A DNA stretch of 64,000 bases from G041228335 sp964580905 (GTDB lineage Bacteria; Pseudomonadota; Alphaproteobacteria; Puniceispirillales; UBA1172): the NCBI GenBank assembly GCA_964580905.1, contig CAZOLR010000008.1, forward strand, positions 1 to 64,000, given 5' to 3'. Shown here piece by piece: positions 16,929 to 26,254 of the stretch (the stretch's first letter is position 1; every line of letters starts with the position of its first letter). The translations under genes and the position numbers were made by a program. The notes beneath the pieces were generated by a model. That model saw nothing but the letters and a program-made list of their open reading frames with translations, had not been told where the DNA came from and ran no database searches.

Positions 16929-18764
16929 TTAGTGGTCAGCGTCCAGAAGAGTCTTGCCACCCGGAACACGGATTTCTTCAACCATCTTCTGGGTTTCGGC
17001 ATCCGGCTCTTCGGTCATGAGGCTGACAACGATCATCAGGATCAGGCTGACCGGCATACCGATCATCCCGAAGCGAAGACCATCAAGGCCTAACCATGGT
17101 GTGCCACCGGCAAACTGCACGTAGTAGAGATATGCAGCACCGGCACCAAAGCCGCCAATCATCCCGGCCAGCGCACCGGCGCGGTTAGCCCGTTTCCACC
17201 AGACGCCGAGAACCAGCGGGAAGAACAGGCCTGAATTGGCAAAGCAGAACGCCCAGGCCACCGCACCAAGAATACCGGTGAGCTTCATGGACGCCACAAA
17301 GGCACCTGCAGCACCAACCACCAGCAGGAGCGCACGTGCGACAAGCAGGCGGGTCTTGGTTTCAGCCTTAGGATCAATGATCTTGTAGTAGAGATCATGT
17401 GAAAGGGCGTTGGCGATAGCAAGCAGCAGGCCATCCGCCGTGGACATGGCAGCCGCCAGACCACCTGCGGCGACCAGACCGGAGATCACGTAAGGCAGGC
17501 CAGCCATTTCAGGCGTGGCAAGAACCACGATATCACCCTTCATGAAGAATTCATTGATCTGGATCAGGCCATCGCCGTTTCCATCAATGATCTTCAGGAA
17601 GCCGACACTGCTCCACTTCTGGATCCATTCAAGATTTGACACTTCAGCAACCGACTTGCCGATGATGCTTGTGGCAACAGTCGGGTCCAGCAGCGACAGT
17701 TTGGTGAAGGTCGCAAGAGCCGGAGCCGTCAGATAGAGAAGGCAGATGAACAGAAGTGACCAACCCACGGACTGACGGGCAGCCCGGACGGAAGCCGTGG
17801 TGAAGTAGCGCATCAGCACGTGCGGAAGCGACGCAGTACCCGCCATCATGCAAAGCACGAGGGTGAAGAACTTCCACTTTGCCATCGGCGTTGTGGACGC
17901 ATCGTTGATCCCGACCGTAAGCGCGGCGAGACCGCCGGCTTCAGCTTTGGCAGCCGCTGTTGGCAGTAACGTCTTGACGCCGTGAAGCGCTTCGAGTTCC
18001 TGCACCCGGCCAACCGCATCAAACTGGGCTAAATGCGGGATGAGGCCATAGCCAAGCTTGTTGGACATCCACACAACCGGAATAAGATAGGCGATGATCA
18101 ACACGATGTACTGGGCCACCTGTGTCCATGTCACGGCACGCATGCCGCCAAGCATGGAACAGAACAGGATGCCGGCAAGGCCGATCCATACCCCGAGCTC
18201 AAACGGTATCTGCAGCGCACGGGACGCCACAATGCCGGTGCCGGTGATCTGAGCCGTCACATAAGTGAAGGAGGCCACCACCAGAATGATCACGGCGCAG
18301 AGACGGGCAAAATTGCCGCCATAGCGTGTGCCGATGAAGTCCGGCACGGTATAGCAACCAAATTTACGCAGGAATGGCGCGATGAGCGATGCCACCAGCA
18401 CGTAACCGCCGGTCCAGCCCACCAGGAATGCCATATAAGGATAACCTTTAAGATAGATCCCGCCAGCCATCGCGATGAATGACGCACCGGACATCCAGTC
18501 CGCCGCTGTTGCCATCCCGTTGAAAACGGCAGGAACTTCACGCCCGGCAACGTAATACTGGCTGGATTCCATCGTCCGTGACAAAACACCGATAAAGGCG
18601 TAGATCACCACGGTGAAAGCAACGAAAAGCCATCCGATTACCGTATTGGACACACCGGCGACTTCAAGTATCGCCATGAGAATAACGAAGCCGAGAAATC
18701 CAAGGGTGTACAACCCATAGACTCGGCCAAGGTTTTGAATAAAACCACCTTCGAGTTTAAGCAT
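16929..18764 (-). CDS. Sodium:solute symporter, ActP/VC_2705-like subfamily
   Basis: Secondary transporter of the SSS family, about 13-15 membrane helices, driven by sodium. Seen: the SSS signature region SSQYYVAGREVPAVFNGMAT with DWMSGASFIAMAG (helix 2 area), the GGYVLV segment, the LGGMRAVTWTQVAQYIVL stretch typical of the family, and the AAGGLAAAMSTADGLLLAIANALSHDLYYK helix with Ser/Thr residues near the second sodium site. At 611 residues it is longer than classic ActP; an insert near residues 245-285 and another near 385-430 account for this. It is encoded directly after a DUF4212 small subunit, as is usual for the VC_2705 group. The substrate (acetate or another small carboxylate) is not known. 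AAGGGGG precedes the ATG. Confidence 0.92.
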   Translation of the reverse strand: MLKLEGGFIQNLGRVYGLYTLGFLGFVILMAILEVAGVSNTVIGWLFVAFTVVIYAFIGVLSRTMESSQYYVAGREVPAVFNGMATAADWMSGASFIAMAGGIYLKGYPYMAFLVGWTGGYVLVASLIAPFLRKFGCYTVPDFIGTRYGGNFARLCAVIILVVASFTYVTAQITGTGIVASRALQIPFELGVWIGLAGILFCSMLGGMRAVTWTQVAQYIVLIIAYLIPVVWMSNKLGYGLIPHLAQFDAVGRVQELEALHGVKTLLPTAAAKAEAGGLAALTVGINDASTTPMAKWKFFTLVLCMMAGTASLPHVLMRYFTTASVRAARQSVGWSLLFICLLYLTAPALATFTKLSLLDPTVATSIIGKSVAEVSNLEWIQKWSSVGFLKIIDGNGDGLIQINEFFMKGDIVVLATPEMAGLPYVISGLVAAGGLAAAMSTADGLLLAIANALSHDLYYKIIDPKAETKTRLLVARALLLVVGAAGAFVASMKLTGILGAVAWAFCFANSGLFFPLVLGVWWKRANRAGALAGMIGGFGAGAAYLYYVQFAGGTPWLGLDGLRFGMIGMPVSLILMIVVSLMTEEPDAETQKMVEEIRVPGGKTLLDADH

Positions 18765-18774
18765 TGTTTCCCCC

Positions 18775-19026
18775 TTATTCGGCTACGCCGTGTTCTTCGT
18801 CGATTTTGTCCTGCTGGCGGGCAAACCAAAACACAAGGATAGCAAAAGCCACCTGTGCTCCCTGACCAGCCATGAAATATCCACCCGGGAAGCCAGCGGT
18901 ATTCAACGCTTCGCCCCAGAGATGGATTTCAAATGAAAAGAAATACCAAATGATTAGAGTGATCGCTGTCAGCAGTTTTGTCTTCTGCCAATGCAGTTCG
19001 CGATCACTTGAGGATGATTTACTCAT
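18775..19026 (-). CDS. Small subunit paired with the sodium:solute symporter (DUF4212 type)
   Basis: 83 residues with two membrane helices: one around TAITLIIWYFFSFEIHLW, the other around AQVAFAILVFWFA, separated by a short loop with GFPGGYFMAGQG. This matches the known small partner of VC_2705-type symporters and lies 10 bp upstream of the symporter on the same strand. GGGAGG precedes the ATG at 19026. Its exact role (assembly, gating or stability) is not established. Confidence 0.9.
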   Translation of the reverse strand: MSKSSSSDRELHWQKTKLLTAITLIIWYFFSFEIHLWGEALNTAGFPGGYFMAGQGAQVAFAILVFWFARQQDKIDEEHGVAE

Positions 19027-19204
19027 AGTCCTCCCCCGTGTTAATACGCCCAAACGGGCTGAAATACATAACCGGGGTGAAGACTATCATCATCTCCCCC
19101 CAAGAGATTATGTAGACGAATTCTGCTAGTGCAGATGACATAAATATCTTACACATGGGTATAAATAGCAAGAAAAATACACTTGATTTCATCAGGGGGG
19201 AGAA

Positions 19205-19825
19205 TTGGTTTTCAATTCTATCAGGAAAGTTCAGCGGTATCTGGGGCTTGTGCCTCCGGAGCCGCTTACCTCGCTGGACCAGCTTAAAGAGTATACGGAA
19301 AAACAGGCGGCCTTTGTTTCACAGGTCACGCTCTACACCTATATCAAGACACGCGCGGGAACGCAGTATCCCAAACTTTTTGAAAACGAAACCTATCTTG
19401 TTTCCATGAAAATGGCCCGCTGGCATATTTTCGGCGCGGCGGTGGCCGATCTGGCCATTTTCTATGGTGCGCTCATGGTCAGCCGGAATGCAGCAACACC
19501 TGAACAGGCGAAATCACTGGCGGAACGTATCATCACGGCCATACTTTCAGATTATGATCAGGATGACATTGACCCGGGCGAGTTTGACGGGATGATCGAT
19601 CGCGGCCGGGCGCGGAGCGAAGTTGCGGCATGGGCAGATCTTGCGGAGGGAGCAAATGCCTTTCAGTCCAGTGCTGATGCGCTGATCCGCTGGGCGCCCA
19701 TTGCCGATGAGCTGAAAAAACAGGATGAAGAAATCGTTCGCAACTCCATCCATATGCGATGGATTGGCATTCGCAGGGAAATAAAGGAAATTCTTGTTCC
19801 CGAAGCCATCCTGACTGGTCTATAA
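19205..19825 (+). CDS. Conserved hypothetical protein upstream of ettA
   Basis: 206 residues starting with TTG at 19205, directly after a very strong purine-rich ribosome-binding site (AGGGGGGAGAA). No signal peptide and no membrane segment strong enough to call. The sequence is alpha-helical and charged; a middle stretch (about 70-95, RWHIFGAAVADLAIFYGALMV) is hydrophobic but likely a buried helix. I do not recognise the family. It is 40 bp upstream of ettA and reads in the same direction, so the two may be cotranscribed. Confidence 0.75.
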   Translation: MVFNSIRKVQRYLGLVPPEPLTSLDQLKEYTEKQAAFVSQVTLYTYIKTRAGTQYPKLFENETYLVSMKMARWHIFGAAVADLAIFYGALMVSRNAATPEQAKSLAERIITAILSDYDQDDIDPGEFDGMIDRGRARSEVAAWADLAEGANAFQSSADALIRWAPIADELKKQDEEIVRNSIHMRWIGIRREIKEILVPEAILTGL

Positions 19826-19865
19826 ACACAACATCGTTTTAAGTTTTTCCGGAGGAAATGTTCCC

Positions 19866-21545
19866 ATGGCAAATCCGCAATATGTCTACACCATGAGCCG
19901 CCTGAGCAAAACCTGGCCCGGGGGCAAGGAAGTGCTGAAAGACATTTCCCTGTCGTTCCTGCCCGGGGCAAAGATTGGTGTTCTCGGGATCAACGGGGCG
20001 GGAAAATCCACCCTGCTGCGGATCATGGCGGGTATAGAGACAGAATATCAGGGTGAAGCCAGGCCAGCGGACGGGATCAAGATCGGATATCTGCCGCAGG
20101 AACCGGAACTGGATAAAAACCTCACCGTTTTGGAAAACGTCATGCTTGGCATGGGTGAGGCAAAGCAGCTTGTTGACCGTTTCAATGAGATCAGCGCCAA
20201 ATTCGGCGAAGAGATGAGCGACGATGAAATGAATGCGCTCATCATGGAACAGGGCGAGCTTCAGGAAAAGATTGATGCCGCCGATGCCTGGGATCTTGAG
20301 CGTAAAGCGTCTATTGCCATGGATGCGCTTCGTCTGCCGCCATCGGACTGGGGGGTGGAAAACCTCTCCGGCGGGGAGAAGAGACGGGTTGCCTTGTGCC
20401 AGCTCTTGCTGAGCGCGCCGGATATTCTGCTTCTCGATGAGCCGACAAACCACCTCGATGCTGAAAGTGTTGCCTGGTTGCAGCGTTTTCTCCACGATTT
20501 TCCGGGCACGGTGGTTACCATCACCCACGACCGGTATTTTCTGGACGAAGTTGCAGGCTGGATCCTTGAACTTGATCGTGGCCATGGCATCCCGTATCAG
20601 GGCAATTATTCCGGCTGGCTTGAACAGAAACAGAAACGGCTTGAGCAGGAAGGCCGGACAGAAGAGGCACGGAACAGGGTTCTTGCCCGTGAGCTGGAAT
20701 GGGTACGCTCAGCGCCGCGGGCCCGGCAGGCAAAATCCAAGGCACGTCTGCAGGCGTATGAACAGCTTCTTGAACAGCAACATGAAGCCCATGGTGAAGC
20801 CGCCCGCATCCAGATCCCGCCCGGCCCGAGGCTTGGCAATGTTGTCATCGAAGCCAGCGGCCTCAGCAAAGCCTTTCAGGAAAAACTGCTGATAGATGAT
20901 CTGGAATTTCGTCTTCCGCCCGGTGGTATCGTCGGCGTGGTTGGCCCGAACGGCGCCGGCAAGACAACGCTTTTCCGGATGCTCACCGGGCAGGAGAATC
21001 CGGATGCCGGCGAGCTGAAGATCGGGGAAACCGTGAAGATGGCTTATGTCGATCAGTCCCGTGATGCCCTTGATAACAGCAAAACGGTATGGGAAGTCAT
21101 CTCCGACGGCCATGATGAGATTGAGCTGGGCAAGAGGGTTGTGGCCTCACGGGCTTATGTCGGGCAGTTCAATTTCCGTGGCAGTGACCAGCAGAAACGG
21201 GTTGGACAGCTTTCCGGCGGGGAAAGAAACCGCGTTCATCTGGCCCGGATGCTGAAATCCGGCTGCAATCTTCTTCTTCTCGATGAGCCGACAAACGACC
21301 TCGATGTCGATACCCTGAGGGCGCTTGAGGAAGCTCTTCTCGAATTCGGCGGGTGCGCGGTGGTCATTACCCACGACCGGTGGTTTCTTGACCGGATCGC
21401 CACCCATATTCTGGCGTTTGAAGGCAACAGCCATGTCGAATGGTTTGAAGGAAACTGGCAGGCTTACGAAGAAGACCGCCGCCGTCGTCTGGGGGCCAGT
21501 GCTGATCAGCCGACCCGGATCAAATACAAGCCTATCAGCAGATAA
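19866..21545 (+). CDS. ettA: Energy-dependent translational throttle protein EttA (ABC-F)
   Basis: ABC-F ATPase that binds the ribosomal E site and gates the first elongation step according to ATP/ADP ratio. Seen: two ABC cassettes with Walker A GINGAGKST (41-49) and GPNGAGKTT (about 360), signature motifs NLSGGEKRR and QLSGGERNR, and Walker B LLLDEPTNHLD and LLLDEPTNDLD. The inter-domain arm and the charged linker RARQAKSKARLQAYEQLL lie between them. 559 residues and the N-terminus ANPQYVYTMSRLSK match EttA rather than Uup. GGAGG precedes the ATG. A second ABC-F gene (uup) is in the same window. Confidence 0.97.
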   Translation: MANPQYVYTMSRLSKTWPGGKEVLKDISLSFLPGAKIGVLGINGAGKSTLLRIMAGIETEYQGEARPADGIKIGYLPQEPELDKNLTVLENVMLGMGEAKQLVDRFNEISAKFGEEMSDDEMNALIMEQGELQEKIDAADAWDLERKASIAMDALRLPPSDWGVENLSGGEKRRVALCQLLLSAPDILLLDEPTNHLDAESVAWLQRFLHDFPGTVVTITHDRYFLDEVAGWILELDRGHGIPYQGNYSGWLEQKQKRLEQEGRTEEARNRVLARELEWVRSAPRARQAKSKARLQAYEQLLEQQHEAHGEAARIQIPPGPRLGNVVIEASGLSKAFQEKLLIDDLEFRLPPGGIVGVVGPNGAGKTTLFRMLTGQENPDAGELKIGETVKMAYVDQSRDALDNSKTVWEVISDGHDEIELGKRVVASRAYVGQFNFRGSDQQKRVGQLSGGERNRVHLARMLKSGCNLLLLDEPTNDLDVDTLRALEEALLEFGGCAVVITHDRWFLDRIATHILAFEGNSHVEWFEGNWQAYEEDRRRRLGASADQPTRIKYKPISR

Positions 21546-21548
21546 GGT

Positions 21549-22217
21549 TTAATTCTGGCCGGTCAGGCCGGGGGAAGCCCTGATTTCCCTGGCCTGTACG
21601 GTGAGGCTGTCAATCAACGCCTGAAATGAGCCACCATTGCTGTTGATAATGGCGGTGTTTTCCTGCTGTTGAGTGATCAGCATGGAGATATTTTCAATCT
21701 CAATATCGATGATGCGCGGCGGTTTATCTGCCCATGTCCGGATACGCCATGATACGGCCGTATCGGGCAATTCTCCTGACGTATCATGTATCTGCCCCTG
21801 AACCACAACCAGTTTATCACCTTTGGGCGTGACCAAGCCCGGTTTGTATTCCAGCGTTTTGAAATAATTGAACTGGGTTTCGGCAAGCGATAACAATATC
21901 TCCCGAAAGGCGTTCATATAGGCGGTTTTTTCTGCATCGCTCGCGCTCCGCCACGCGTTGCCTGCCGCAAACCGGGCGATAATGTTATAGTCAAAATACG
22001 TGTCGATCATACGATCGGTTTCAATCCGGACTTTTTCCGGTGAAGGGTCTGATTCCACTACGGCCATGATGTCAGCCACGAGGGTGTTCACCAGTTTCAG
22101 GCTTTCTTCGAGCCTTGGCTCAGCCCTGGATACAGCCGGGATGAGCGCTATAGCCGAAATAAGGAATATTATCCGGCCAAGTTGCAGAAATCGGGATGCG
22201 GGAAAACAGGATATCAT
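21549..22217 (-). CDS. mlaC: Periplasmic phospholipid-binding protein MlaC (Ttg2D family)
   Basis: Carries phospholipids between the outer-membrane MlaA complex and the inner-membrane MlaFEDB transporter. Seen: a signal peptide (hydrophobic IIFLISAIALIPAVSRA), then the tolerance-protein fold with YFDYNIIARFAAGNAWRSAS and the C-terminal SWRIRTWADKPPRIIDIEIENISMLIT, typical of MlaC. 222 residues is normal. Its ATG overlaps the mlaA stop by four bases. mlaFEDB is not in the window, so those genes must be elsewhere. Confidence 0.93.
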   Translation of the reverse strand: MISCFPASRFLQLGRIIFLISAIALIPAVSRAEPRLEESLKLVNTLVADIMAVVESDPSPEKVRIETDRMIDTYFDYNIIARFAAGNAWRSASDAEKTAYMNAFREILLSLAETQFNYFKTLEYKPGLVTPKGDKLVVVQGQIHDTSGELPDTAVSWRIRTWADKPPRIIDIEIENISMLITQQQENTAIINSNGGSFQALIDSLTVQAREIRASPGLTGQN

Positions 22218-22957
22218 TCTTTTTCGCCATCAAGAAACTGGTCAAACTGGGCATCGGTATCTGTTTCGACGGAAACATCGCCATCATTGATCTGGCCTTC
22301 CCGATACTGAAAATAAATGGAACGTGTCTTCACGTACGGATCGACGGAATTGTATTTTATGTCGTTGATTTGTTCAAAGTTATTGCCGCGAAATGTCAGC
22401 GCTCCTGCCGGCAGGCCAACGTCCTGAATAGTGTCTATGGTCGGCTCACCCAGATAGCTGAGCGGGTTCGTAAGTCCGTCAACGATAAAGCCTGCATGGC
22501 TCCGCACACTTCCGGGGCCGAGAAGCGGCATGACAACATAAGGGCCTTCAGGTGTGTTCCAATGGGCGAGTGTCTGGCCGAAATCCTCGCTCTCAGGCGC
22601 GTCATCTTCGGTTAGATCAACAAAGCCGAGTGTCAGCCCGTTCATGAGGAAATGGATGGAAGCAAGGGCGGCATTTTCAAGTTTTCCCTGCAAGGCGGAA
22701 TTGACCGCTGTGCCGGGGTGGGACGTCCAGGTCACGTGATTGGTAAGCCCGGTTCGGACCATTGACGGCAGTTTGCGATATCCCTTTGCCGCAGGTTCAA
22801 GGACAACATCATCGACTTTGGTGTTGAAGGTGAAAATCTTGCGGTTGGTGGCTTCATAGGGATCGCGGTCATCGCTTGCCAGATTGTCCGGGGAGACGGC
22901 ACATCCGGCGAGCAACAAGGTCAGCCCAACAAAACATTTGAGAATTAACGGCCGCAT
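22214..22957 (-). CDS. mlaA: Outer-membrane lipoprotein MlaA (VacJ)
   Basis: Removes mislocalised phospholipids from the outer leaflet and passes them to MlaC. Seen: a lipoprotein signal with lipobox LLAGC, then the VacJ core: RDPYEATNRKIFTFN, the amphipathic region around HFLMNGLTLGFVDLTEDD, GEDFGQTLA-like SEDFGQTLAHW, and PYVVMPLLGPGSVR. 247 residues. A strong GGGAGGA precedes the ATG at 22957. It is the first gene of a two-gene operon with mlaC and diverges from the helicase gene. Confidence 0.95.
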   Translation of the reverse strand: MRPLILKCFVGLTLLLAGCAVSPDNLASDDRDPYEATNRKIFTFNTKVDDVVLEPAAKGYRKLPSMVRTGLTNHVTWTSHPGTAVNSALQGKLENAALASIHFLMNGLTLGFVDLTEDDAPESEDFGQTLAHWNTPEGPYVVMPLLGPGSVRSHAGFIVDGLTNPLSYLGEPTIDTIQDVGLPAGALTFRGNNFEQINDIKYNSVDPYVKTRSIYFQYREGQINDGDVSVETDTDAQFDQFLDGEKE

Positions 22958-23090
22958 GGCGGTATCCTCCCGATATGGTGCTAGCCTAGGCAATCAATAT
23001 CGCAAAATCAACTTGAAACACGAGCCTGAACTGTCAATTTGCCTGCCCGCAGGACTACCCCAACCCATTCGGGCGTGCTACATAACATGT

Positions 23091-25370
23091 ATGGTTCATG
23101 ATGCGCTGACTACACTTCCCGATGATATGTCCCGTCCCTGGCTTCAGGGGCTCAACCCCGCGCAGCTTGAGGCTGTCCGTCATCTTGATGGCCCGCTTCT
23201 GGTTCTGTCGGGTGCAGGAACCGGCAAGACAAAAGTCCTGACTTCACGTCTTGCCCATCTTCTTGCCACCGGCACGGCCAAGCCCTGGAACATTCTTGCG
23301 GTGACGTTCACCAACAAGGCGGCCCGGGAAATGAAAGACCGCGTGGCGTCGATGATCGGTCCTGCGGTTGAGCAGGTCTGGTTCGGCACATTTCATGCCC
23401 TTGCCGCGCGTATTCTGCGTCGTCACGCCGAATGCGTCGGGCTCAAATCCAATTTCACCATTCTGGATACCGATGATCAGCTCCGTCTTATCAAGCAGTT
23501 GCTCGAAGTCTCGGGGCTGGATCCGAAGAGGTTTCCCCCGCGGATGCTGCTGGCAACAATCAGCCGCTGGAAAGACAAAGGGCTGACGCCGGATAAAGTC
23601 AGCCCGGCCGAGGAAATCGAACTTGCCGAAGGAACGGGGATTGATCTCTATCGCCAGTATCAGCGGCGGCTTCTGGAGCTGAACGCCTGTGATTTTGGCG
23701 ATCTTCTGCTGCATAACCTTACTCTTTTCAATGAAAACCCCGATATTCTGGCTGAATATCATGGCCGTATCACGCATCTGATGGTCGATGAGTATCAGGA
23801 TACAAATCTCTCGCAGTATTTGTGGATACGTCTTCTTGCCCAGAAAAGCCGGAATCTTTGCTGTGTCGGTGATGATGACCAGTCCATCTACGGCTGGCGC
23901 GGGGCTGAAATCGGCAATATGCTGAAATTTGAGGATGTCTATCCCGAAGCCGTGACAATCCGGCTTGAGCAGAACTACCGTTCCACCGGGCATATTCTTG
24001 AGGCGGCATCCGCGCTGATTTCAAATAACGAAACCCGGCTTGGCAAATCCCTCTTCACCAGCATCGAGAAAGGGGATCCGCTCCGTGTTTCAGGATACTG
24101 GGACGGGATGAGCGAGGCGCGCGGTGTTGCCGATACTATCGAAAGTCTCATCCGCAGAGATGAGGCAAGGTATGATGAAATTGCTGTTCTTGTCCGCGCG
24201 GGCTTCCAGACAAGGGAATTTGAAGAACGGTTCATCCAGATCGGGATGCCGTACCGTGTCGTGGGTTCAAAATTCTACGAAAGGCAGGAAATCCGGGACG
24301 CGATAGCCTATTTGCGGGTCATCGCGCAACCGGCAGATGACCTGGCTTTTGAGCGGATTATCAACACCCCCCGGCGAGGCATCGGCGCGGCGACAATACA
24401 GACGATCCATCAACTTGCCCGCAGTCAGCAGATGCCTATGCTTGCGGCAGCCGAAATGCTACTCGGCACCGATGAGCTCAAGCCTGCCGCCCGCCGGAAT
24501 CTGGCCCAGATCGTCAATATGTTTGCCCATTGGCGGAAAGAAGCGGAAACCCTGGCTCATACCGATCTTGCCATGATGGTGCTTGACGAGTCGGGCTATA
24601 CGGCCATGTGGCAGGCACAGAAAACCCCTGAAGCCGAAGGCAGGCTTGAGAACCTCAAGGAACTGGTATCGGCCATGGAAAGTTTTGACAGCCTTGGCGG
24701 GTTTCTTGAGCATATTTCCCTTGTCATGGATGGCGAGAATGCCGGGGTTGAAGGTGAAGTCACGCTGATGACGCTTCATGCCGCCAAAGGGCTTGAGTTC
24801 GACGTTGTCTTCCTGCCGGGATGGGAAGAGGGTATTTTCCCGTCCCAGCGAACGCTGGATGAAAAAGGTGGCGCGGGCCTTGAAGAGGAACGCAGGCTGG
24901 CTTATGTCGGCATCACCCGGGCAAGACGCAGGCTTCACCTGTCCTATGCGTCCTCACGACGTGTCCACGGGCTTTGGCAAAGCGCCATTCCTTCCCGTTT
25001 TCTGACCGAGCTTCCGGCTGACAATATTCACGAGGAGACAGAGCAGGGTATGATACATGCCACCGGAGCCGCCATAAATACGGATTTCAATCAGCTTACG
25101 CCTACGGCGGCATCCGGATATGGCCCGGGATGGGCGCGGCTCAAGGAACGCCGGCGTACCGGGCTGACACCGGCGCGGGCTCCGGGGGAACACAGCCCCG
25201 GCCTTGTCGGGTCTTCTTCGATTGAGCCGGGTGACCGTGTGTTCCATCAGAAATTCGGCAACGGCAATGTTCTCTCGAAAGATGGCGACAAGCTCAGCAT
25301 CTCCTTTGACAAGGCAGGGGAGAAGAAGGTCGTGGCCGGTTTTGTTTCGCTGGTGCGGAAGGGCGGGTGA
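23091..25370 (+). CDS. uvrD: ATP-dependent DNA helicase, UvrD/PcrA family
   Basis: 3'-5' superfamily 1 helicase for excision and mismatch repair and for stripping proteins from DNA. Seen: LNPAQLEAV Q-motif region, Walker A SGAGTGKT (40-47), motif Ia VTFTNKAAREMK, motif II DEYQDTN (about 233), motif III GDDDQSIYGWRGA, motif IV LEQNYRST, motif V TLHAAKGLEFDVVFLPG and motif VI AYVGITRARRRL. The C-terminus after about residue 650 ends in a small PcrA-like Tudor domain (DRVFHQKFGNGNVLS). ATG at 23091 is chosen because the family N-terminus begins there; no good ribosome-binding site is visible and an ATG 12 codons later is possible. prmA overlaps its stop. Confidence 0.95.
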   Translation: MVHDALTTLPDDMSRPWLQGLNPAQLEAVRHLDGPLLVLSGAGTGKTKVLTSRLAHLLATGTAKPWNILAVTFTNKAAREMKDRVASMIGPAVEQVWFGTFHALAARILRRHAECVGLKSNFTILDTDDQLRLIKQLLEVSGLDPKRFPPRMLLATISRWKDKGLTPDKVSPAEEIELAEGTGIDLYRQYQRRLLELNACDFGDLLLHNLTLFNENPDILAEYHGRITHLMVDEYQDTNLSQYLWIRLLAQKSRNLCCVGDDDQSIYGWRGAEIGNMLKFEDVYPEAVTIRLEQNYRSTGHILEAASALISNNETRLGKSLFTSIEKGDPLRVSGYWDGMSEARGVADTIESLIRRDEARYDEIAVLVRAGFQTREFEERFIQIGMPYRVVGSKFYERQEIRDAIAYLRVIAQPADDLAFERIINTPRRGIGAATIQTIHQLARSQQMPMLAAAEMLLGTDELKPAARRNLAQIVNMFAHWRKEAETLAHTDLAMMVLDESGYTAMWQAQKTPEAEGRLENLKELVSAMESFDSLGGFLEHISLVMDGENAGVEGEVTLMTLHAAKGLEFDVVFLPGWEEGIFPSQRTLDEKGGAGLEEERRLAYVGITRARRRLHLSYASSRRVHGLWQSAIPSRFLTELPADNIHEETEQGMIHATGAAINTDFNQLTPTAASGYGPGWARLKERRRTGLTPARAPGEHSPGLVGSSSIEPGDRVFHQKFGNGNVLSKDGDKLSISFDKAGEKKVVAGFVSLVRKGG

Positions 25371-26248
25371 TGTCAGGGTTGTGGCAGATCAGTTTCCGCC
25401 TTCCTGATCAGATTGACGCTGTTGCCGAAATGGTCGGCGCGGCGGCGGCGGTGGAAGCGGTCAGTTTTCACCGGGCCCATGACGAAGATCCGTGGCTTGT
25501 CCAGATGATCTGCACAGAAGAGCCCCGCCGGGACAAGATTGAAATGGCGATTGATACCGCCTGCTCAGTTACCGGCCAGAATGTGTCAGATCTGACGATC
25601 ATCCGCCTGCCCGAAACAGACTGGCTGAGCGAAAACCGGAAATCCTTTCCGCCCCTTGATATCGGGTCCTTCTGGATCCATGGCAGTCATATCACCACAC
25701 CGGTGCCGGAGGGAAAGACGGGGCTTTGTATTGACGCCGGGCAGGCTTTTGGTTCAGGCACCCACGGGACGACGGAAGGATGCATCACCATGCTGGAGAA
25801 GCATCTGCCAGGGGACCGGTCTCTGCGTATTGCTGATATTGGTTGCGGGAGCGGTATTCTGGCGATGGCGGCGGCAAAACTGTGCCCCTCCGCACATATT
25901 ATCGCCGTGGACAATGATCCGGTCGCGGTCGATGTTACGGCCCGGAACACAAGGGACAATTCGGTGGATGGCATCATCACAACCGGGGTTTCGGATGGAT
26001 ATGAAAGTGACCTTGTCCGGCGCCATGCGCCTTATGATATGATTTTATCGAATATTCTGCCGGGCCCACTTGTGGCGATGGCAGGTGACGCGGCGAAAGC
26101 CTTGTCTTCCGGCGGGGTGCTGATCCTTTCAGGGGTGCTGGAAAATCAGGCCGAGCAGGTTGTTAACGCGCATGCACGGCACGGGCTTTCGCTTAAGGAC
26201 CAGATGATTGTCAGCGGCTGGGCGACAATCGTGATGGAAGGGGCGTGA
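25370..26248 (+). CDS. prmA: Ribosomal protein L11 methyltransferase
   Basis: SAM-dependent methylation of ribosomal protein L11. Seen: an N-terminal substrate-recognition domain of about 110 residues, the segment DAGQAFGSGTHGTTEGC that precedes the catalytic domain in all PrmA proteins, SAM motif I ADIGCGSGILAMAAA, the acidic ribose residue in AVDNDPVAVD, and SNILPGPL in place of the common NILA. The uvrD stop TGA and this ATG share one base (TGATG), so the genes are translationally coupled. A GTG one codon upstream is also possible. Confidence 0.93.
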   Translation: MSGLWQISFRLPDQIDAVAEMVGAAAAVEAVSFHRAHDEDPWLVQMICTEEPRRDKIEMAIDTACSVTGQNVSDLTIIRLPETDWLSENRKSFPPLDIGSFWIHGSHITTPVPEGKTGLCIDAGQAFGSGTHGTTEGCITMLEKHLPGDRSLRIADIGCGSGILAMAAAKLCPSAHIIAVDNDPVAVDVTARNTRDNSVDGIITTGVSDGYESDLVRRHAPYDMILSNILPGPLVAMAGDAAKALSSGGVLILSGVLENQAEQVVNAHARHGLSLKDQMIVSGWATIVMEGA

Positions 26249-26254
26249 GAAGAG

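Noticed and set aside
19155..19409. An 84-residue frame ahead of the 206-residue gene
   Set aside because: It overlaps the better-supported frame, which has the strong ribosome-binding site at 19193-19203.
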